Shown: positions 62,522 to 64,000 of the stretch, piece by piece | Layout: each line of letters begins with the position of its first letter | Position numbering within the stretch: position 1 is the first letter of the stretch | Assembly (NCBI GenBank): GCA_026390775.1 | Contig: JAPLFF010000007.1 | Location: 434,001 to 498,000, forward strand | Source: Ignavibacteriales bacterium | GTDB lineage: Bacteria; Bacteroidota; Ignavibacteria; Ignavibacteriales; Melioribacteraceae | DNA: 64,000 nt | Reading direction: 5' to 3' | Notes under the pieces: generated by a model | The model's database searches: none | Told to the model about the DNA's origin: nothing | The model's input: only the letters and a program-made list of their open reading frames with translations | Program-made: the position numbers and the translations under genes

Positions 62522-63070
62522 ATGATTAGAGAAATATTTTTTACAATTATACTGCTTGTTGTTCTCACCGCTTCTACTAAAGCGCAAATTCAATCGCCAA
62601 GTTTAGGAGGCTCTTTACATATTGGAAACATCAGCGGAAATTCACCATCAATTTCAAGTTTGGGCGGATCTGTTGTTTTTGATTTCTATCCTTGGTTCGA
62701 AAATGTAGTTTCTTTCCGTGCATCATTCACTTATTCACAAATGGTAGAAAAATTTCTGCCGGAAAACCGTTCCGGAAAGTATTATCCTTTCTTAAAAATT
62801 TTTTCGCTAAAAGGATTTTCTCAGCAATACATTTCTTTTCCAATTTATATTGAAGAAGGAGCCGGATTAATTTATCTCAATGATAGAACATTTAGCGATG
62901 TAAATATTTGGGAAGTCGGCGTTGGCTTTAGTGCATTAGCCGGTTATGATTTTCGAAAAAATAACTTGAACGGTTTTTCTCTCAGCTTGGGCATGGATTA
63001 CGGAGTAACTTTCACTCATACAACTGCAAATTATCTTTTAGTTTTCCTTCAAACTCAGTATTACTTTTAA
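62522..63070 (+). CDS. Small outer-membrane beta-barrel-like protein
   Basis: The 182-residue protein has a signal peptide (about 1-22, ending T-K-A-Q) and Gly/aromatic strands such as F-R-A-S-F-T-Y-S-Q and G-F-S-L-S-L-G-M-D-Y. It ends in an aromatic strand V-F-L-Q-T-Q-Y-Y-F, the expected outer-membrane insertion signal. No specific family is recognised. It follows the cupin gene by six bases and is convergent with the DAHP synthase gene. Confidence 0.75.
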   Translation: MIREIFFTIILLVVLTASTKAQIQSPSLGGSLHIGNISGNSPSISSLGGSVVFDFYPWFENVVSFRASFTYSQMVEKFLPENRSGKYYPFLKIFSLKGFSQQYISFPIYIEEGAGLIYLNDRTFSDVNIWEVGVGFSALAGYDFRKNNLNGFSLSLGMDYGVTFTHTTANYLLVFLQTQYYF

Positions 63071-63076
63071 GAATCA

Positions 63077-64000
63077 CTACAACTTATACAGATCTCTCAT
63101 CAACTCTTCGAACTGCTGAAAGTACAATGCTTGTTCCGGATCGCTTAAAGCATTTGGCGGATCAGGATGAAACTCGATCATAATTCCATGTGCACCAACA
63201 ATCTTTGCCGCTTTTGCCAATGGAATAACTTTGTTCCGTTCGCCTACTGCATGCGAAGGATCAACTATAACCGGAAGATGAGTTAACTCTTTCAATACCG
63301 GAATAGCACTTAAGTCCAAAGTATTTCTTGTAGCAGTTTCAAATGTTCTAATTCCTCTTTCACACAACATTACTTGTCTGTTCCCCTGCGATAAAATATA
63401 TTCCGCCGCATTGAGCAGTTCATCTATTGAAGCCATCAATCCCCGCTTAAGCATAACAGGCCTGTGAGATTTACCAACTTCTTTCAACAAAGCAAAATTC
63501 TGCATATTGCGTGCACCAACCTGAAGTATATCTGCGGTCTTTGCAACTTCAACTACATGTTCGGTATCAAGAACTTCGGTAATAACCGGCATCTCATAAT
63601 ATTTACCGGCATCAGTTAAGAATTTTAAAGCATCTAGGCCTAATCCTTGAAAACTGTAAGGAGAAGTTCTTGGCTTAAAACATCCGCCACGTAAAATTTG
63701 TGCACCGTTTTCTTTTGCTTCAAGTGCGCATTTTAAAATCATCTCTTCCGATTCTACAGAACACGGACCAGCGATTACTATAAAATTATTTCCTCCAATA
63801 ACAACATCTTTAACTTTGATGATCGTATCATCACTTTTGTATTCCCGGCTAGCAAGTCGGTAACTTTTTGATTTTGATTTCTTCGTCGGCTGAATTTCTG
63901 TTTCTGTTTTTTGTTCGTTTGGTGCAGATTCAGAATGTTCATTTAAAATATTCAGATATTCTAATTTTGTCCGTTCAAGTTCTTGCGATGGATAACTTCC
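63077..64000 (-). CDS. DAHP synthase (3' part; 5' end beyond the window)
   Basis: The frame is open from the stop at 63077 to the right edge, so the gene is partial. The core shows I-A-G-P-C-S-V-E-S (64 bases before the Met at 63742), [41 protein letters not shown] and [10 protein letters not shown]. These are the PEP/E4P and metal sites of DAHP synthase, the first enzyme of the shikimate pathway. Upstream of the core is a basic linker ([13 protein letters not shown]), a pattern like Bacillus-type enzymes with an N-terminal regulatory or chorismate mutase domain. The further N-terminal residues do not identify that domain. Confidence 0.93.
   Translation of the reverse strand, partial: GSYPSQELERTKLEYLNILNEHSESAPNEQKTETEIQPTKKSKSKSYRLASREYKSDDTIIKVKDVVIGGNNFIVIAGPCSVESEEMILKCALEAKENGAQILRGGCFKPRTSPYSFQGLGLDALKFLTDAGKYYEMPVITEVLDTEHVVEVAKTADILQVGARNMQNFALLKEVGKSHRPVMLKRGLMASIDELLNAAEYILSQGNRQVMLCERGIRTFETATRNTLDLSAIPVLKELTHLPVIVDPSHAVGERNKVIPLAKAAKIVGAHGIMIEFHPDPPNALSDPEQALYFQQFEELMRDLYKL

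Overview
The window reads as an AT-rich chromosomal segment from the Bacteroidota/Ignavibacteriota side of the tree, most likely an Ignavibacteria-like organism. The main clue is a secreted protein (5281-7008) ending in a type IX secretion sorting domain with the N-Q-N-Y-P-N-P-F-N-P-S-T signature that is very common in Ignavibacteria. Supporting clues are GWxTD, DUF5916, DUF2723/TMEM260-like and YhcH-type proteins, a short-form AMP nucleosidase and many small outer-membrane barrels with signal peptides ending in -AQ. This is inferred from protein families; there is no rRNA gene in the window. Almost everything is ordinary chromosome. No phage, IS transposase or CRISPR array is visible.

Layout. 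1-5220 (minus) is the conserved translation/transcription cluster SIMPL protein - rimP - nusA - infB - (start of probable rbfA). 5281-11413 (minus) carries a T9SS cargo, HemW, an outer-membrane-like protein, RecN and an initiator tRNA. 11414-15600 has a degenerate palindromic repeat, a small barrel, a YihY/BrkB membrane protein and PurL. 15683-20445 (plus) has a membrane-bound SpoIIE/PP2C phosphatase, a very AT-rich TPR protein of unknown function, and a DUF559 gene preceded by two G/C-rich hairpins. The last of these looks like a small mobile module placed between the GWxTD gene and its terminator. 20512-26723 holds GWxTD, DUF5916, a Spy/CpxP-like lipoprotein and an alpha/beta hydrolase, with two operator-like palindromes in divergent promoters.

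26740-31916 (minus) contains a small membrane protein, an MgtA-type ATPase, a Nudix hydrolase, an S23-type four-helix-bundle protein and HldD (ADP-heptose epimerase). 32038-46918 is mostly plus: MetH with a DinB-like gene abutting it, an M28 peptidase, a kinase/RapZ-C fusion followed by a MurU-like nucleotidyltransferase (probable amino-sugar recycling), a CocE-like hydrolase, a barrel, YhcH, FKBP (minus), a DUF1028 protein, an MFS exporter and a thioesterase. 47061-53921 is a surface-glycan region: a GT4/NodB-deacetylase fusion, GT2, a DUF2723 membrane glycosyltransferase and a GT9 heptosyltransferase-like protein. The last fits with HldD. 53942-63070 holds an S1/P1 nuclease coupled to a LOG-family protein, ornithine aminotransferase, a hybrid histidine kinase, PAP2 phosphatase, AMP nucleosidase, a DMT exporter, a cupin and a barrel. 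The window ends inside a DAHP synthase gene.

Points most worth a second look: the DUF559/hairpin module and the displaced terminator; two related GC-rich palindromes sitting in frame inside hemW and the DUF1028 signal peptide; the kinase-RapZ fusion paired with a MurU-like enzyme; and the nuclease-LOG translational coupling.
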